The translations under genes and the position numbers were made by a program. Below, piece after piece: positions 37,159 through 38,645 of a stretch of 38,645 nucleotides of DNA (positions are counted from its first letter, which is position 1; each line of letters opens with the position of its first letter). Location of the stretch: contig JAFGGI010000053.1 in NCBI GenBank assembly GCA_016930635.1, positions 1 to 38,645 of the forward strand. The letters are read 5' to 3'. The notes beneath the pieces were generated by a model. That model made no database searches, was not told where the DNA came from, and saw nothing but the letters and a program-made list of their open reading frames with translations. Source of the stretch: Sedimentisphaerales bacterium (GTDB lineage: Bacteria > Planctomycetota > Phycisphaerae > Sedimentisphaerales > UBA12454).

Positions 37159-38091
37159 CTATTTACTCATGCCTCCAATTATACGATATGTCGTATAGTA
37201 GAACGTCGGATATTCCACTTGACCTATCTCAAACGCTTCCCACTTATCATGGCTGAAAGCATCCTGGTCTCTACAGAAAACCGTATGACCATCCTTCCAC
37301 AAACAATTTGCCGAATAAATACCGCCCATTCTATGAGCAAACGGCTTCGGATATTGCCTCAATTCTTCAATAGGAGCGCCTGCAGGTTCATCTCTTTTCC
37401 AAAGACGGTCTGACAAATACGGTATCAAGTCGTCAACATTTTCAAACTTCCTGGCCGTATAAGCAGGCGCCTGCCAAATCAGATTCCTCGGAGTCTTTGG
37501 ATTAGTAGGATAATAGCTATATCCTAAACGCACATATTGATTACCATAATAGCTGCCACTCTCATTAATTTTCTGCGGTAATGTGCCCCATTCCTTGCTG
37601 GGATTACCCTCGCCTGGGTCGACATAACTCTTATATAAATACTGCGGATGTGTCTCGGATGGACAATAGAACAACTTCGGTTCATTGATAATACCAGCCC
37701 CATATAGACAAGCCAACCTGAACGGCCTGAGACTCCCATCCGGATTAACGCCGGGAGCCGTATCACGATATGCAAGCCATGGATGAATATCTCTGTCTCG
37801 GGGACAATCAGAATTTACTGGATCATAAGGAGGCGTAAATTTACACTGAAATTCACCTTTATACAGTGGATCCTCACCGCCATACCACGGCAGCAAACCA
37901 TTGTTATTCTCAGCATATACAGCTATTCCAGCACCAAGTTGTCGAACCTGGTTGCCGCATACAACTCTTCTGGCTGTCTCTTTGGCCTTTTGCATGGCAG
38001 GGATGAGTATCGCCAGCAAAAGGGCAATAACCGCAATTACCACCAACAATTCAACTAACGTAAAACCTAATTTTTCTCTTTTACTTTTCAC
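37159..38091 (-). CDS. Pseudopilin-like protein with prepilin leader
   Basis: I choose GTG 38091 (310 residues): GGGAG lies 7 bases upstream and the product begins [18 protein letters not shown], a normal prepilin leader cut after Gly. An ATG at 38121 in the same frame would add 10 residues and has no ribosome site. The leader helix is followed by [20 protein letters not shown], a body with [10 protein letters not shown] and a C-terminal KDGHTVF motif related to the H-X9-DG family. It is a clear paralogue of the protein at 31818-32738 along its full length. It lies upstream of the pectate lyase gene, as the other lies upstream of the pectinesterase gene. The function is unknown; type II secretion or surface fibres are possible. 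Confidence 0.88.
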   Translation of the reverse strand: MKSKREKLGFTLVELLVVIAVIALLLAILIPAMQKAKETARRVVCGNQVRQLGAGIAVYAENNNGLLPWYGGEDPLYKGEFQCKFTPPYDPVNSDCPRDRDIHPWLAYRDTAPGVNPDGSLRPFRLACLYGAGIINEPKLFYCPSETHPQYLYKSYVDPGEGNPSKEWGTLPQKINESGSYYGNQYVRLGYSYYPTNPKTPRNLIWQAPAYTARKFENVDDLIPYLSDRLWKRDEPAGAPIEELRQYPKPFAHRMGGIYSANCLWKDGHTVFCRDQDAFSHDKWEAFEIGQVEYPTFYYTTYRIIGGMSK

Positions 38092-38149
38092 GATACTACT
38101 CCCTTCGCAAAAAAACAACAAAATAGACCTTTTTTATTTTTATTATAAA

Positions 38150-38189
38150 AAACCATCATTGTGGCCCCGAATTTCTCGGGACCACAATG
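38150..38189 (-). terminator. Intrinsic terminator after the right-edge gene
   Basis: On the minus strand CATTGTGG and CCCGA pair with TCGGG and CCACAATG around a 5-base loop; a T6 run follows four bases later. It ends the gene coming from the right edge and insulates the pseudopilin gene. Confidence 0.75.
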
Positions 38190-38232
38190 TGGCATTATAC
38201 AAAAACTCTATACTATGTGCAACTAAAAATTA

Positions 38233-38645
38233 TTAGCCAGCTGTAGATGCGTCACCATCGAAGTTTCCAGTAATCGGCCAACCGTCATTTTCACAGCCAT
38301 AGTTAGTTCTGGCTCTACAGGTCATCCATTGTGACAGGAAGAACCATAACTGAGCGTCGTCGAGTACATATTCCTGGCCGCCTCTGTTTGTTCGCCAATC
38401 CTGAGCGAAGTACCAGAGATCGTCATTATTAACGATACAGTCATGATTCTGGTCCCATGCCGGCCAACCTGCATGCAGAGCGGTATCATCATCCGGTGGA
38501 GCTGTAGGTGGAATACCAGGATCCCAGGTATAACCTTCAAAATCCGGCTCAAGACATTCCCATGAAACTGTCGTAAATGACCATACAGGAGTTTCAACTG
38601 TAGTGAAAGACCCGGTAGTCTTAACCTGCATGTAATAAGTCGTAC
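38233..38645 (-). CDS. C-terminal part of a secreted dockerin-like protein (5' end beyond the right edge)
   Basis: The frame is open to the right edge and ends at TAA 38233; 137 codons are visible. It starts with an FN3-like end (TYYMQVKTTG, then VWSFTTVSWE), a pattern common in multidomain Planctomycetes proteins. It then has a proline/aspartate linker and a dockerin-like segment with two calcium-loop candidates (DQNHDCIVNNDDLWYFAQDW and VLDDAQLWFFLSQW). The C-terminus (NFDGDASTAG) is polar, with no sorting helix. By analogy with its neighbours it is likely a secreted enzyme or binding protein, but the catalytic part is not in the window. Confidence 0.8.
   Translation of the reverse strand, partial: TTYYMQVKTTGSFTTVETPVWSFTTVSWECLEPDFEGYTWDPGIPPTAPPDDDTALHAGWPAWDQNHDCIVNNDDLWYFAQDWRTNRGGQEYVLDDAQLWFFLSQWMTCRARTNYGCENDGWPITGNFDGDASTAG

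Overview
The window looks like a chromosomal segment of a Planctomycetota bacterium, most likely of the Phycisphaerae/Sedimentisphaerales kind. This rests on gene content alone: two pseudopilin-like proteins with prepilin leaders and late DGH motifs, dockerin-like tails on secreted enzymes, a giant multidomain surface protein, a long sodium:solute symporter beside a Gfo/Idh oxidoreductase, and plant-polysaccharide enzymes. No ribosomal marker is present, so the taxonomy is inference.

Left third (1-17443, minus strand). One enormous gene fills bases 1-15397. It starts at an ATG at 15397 and stays open to the left edge, giving at least 5,132 residues with no stop in the window. It encodes a secreted mosaic of PKD/Ig-like folds, four beta-helix blocks, two LamG domains, twelve PASTA repeats (eleven in tandem), a fibro-slime domain, a beta-propeller and a DUF11-like segment. 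Its operon partner 21 bases upstream (15419-17443) is an exported TPR protein built from modules of about 78 residues. A promoter and a leader carrying a direct repeat precede this pair.

Junction (17444-18478). This stretch holds a 44-residue lipoprotein gene, an intact tRNA-Arg(CCT), and between them a block of stacked hairpins bounded by partial copies of the 3' end of the tRNA.

Middle (18479-25488, plus strand). A tightly packed set encodes an ECF-type sigma factor, a small one-TM protein, a CnrX/Spy-like membrane-anchored sensor, then a TolC-like lipoprotein, a MacA-like adaptor, a LolD/MacB-type ATPase and a MacB/FtsX permease. It reads as an envelope-sensing regulator next to a tripartite efflux pump.

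Right third (25539-38645). This is a hemicellulose/pectin locus: GH43 beta-xylosidase, Gfo/Idh oxidoreductase, SSS transporter, CE8 pectinesterase with an upstream pseudopilin-like gene, a secreted propeller-dockerin protein, a PL1 pectate lyase with FN3-like, LamG and dockerin-like parts, a second pseudopilin-like gene, and the C-terminus of another secreted dockerin-like protein running off the right edge. The lyase and esterase would act on pectin outside the cytoplasm. The xylosidase has no signal peptide and, with the symporter and oxidoreductase, probably handles the resulting sugars inside. Several intrinsic terminators separate these units.
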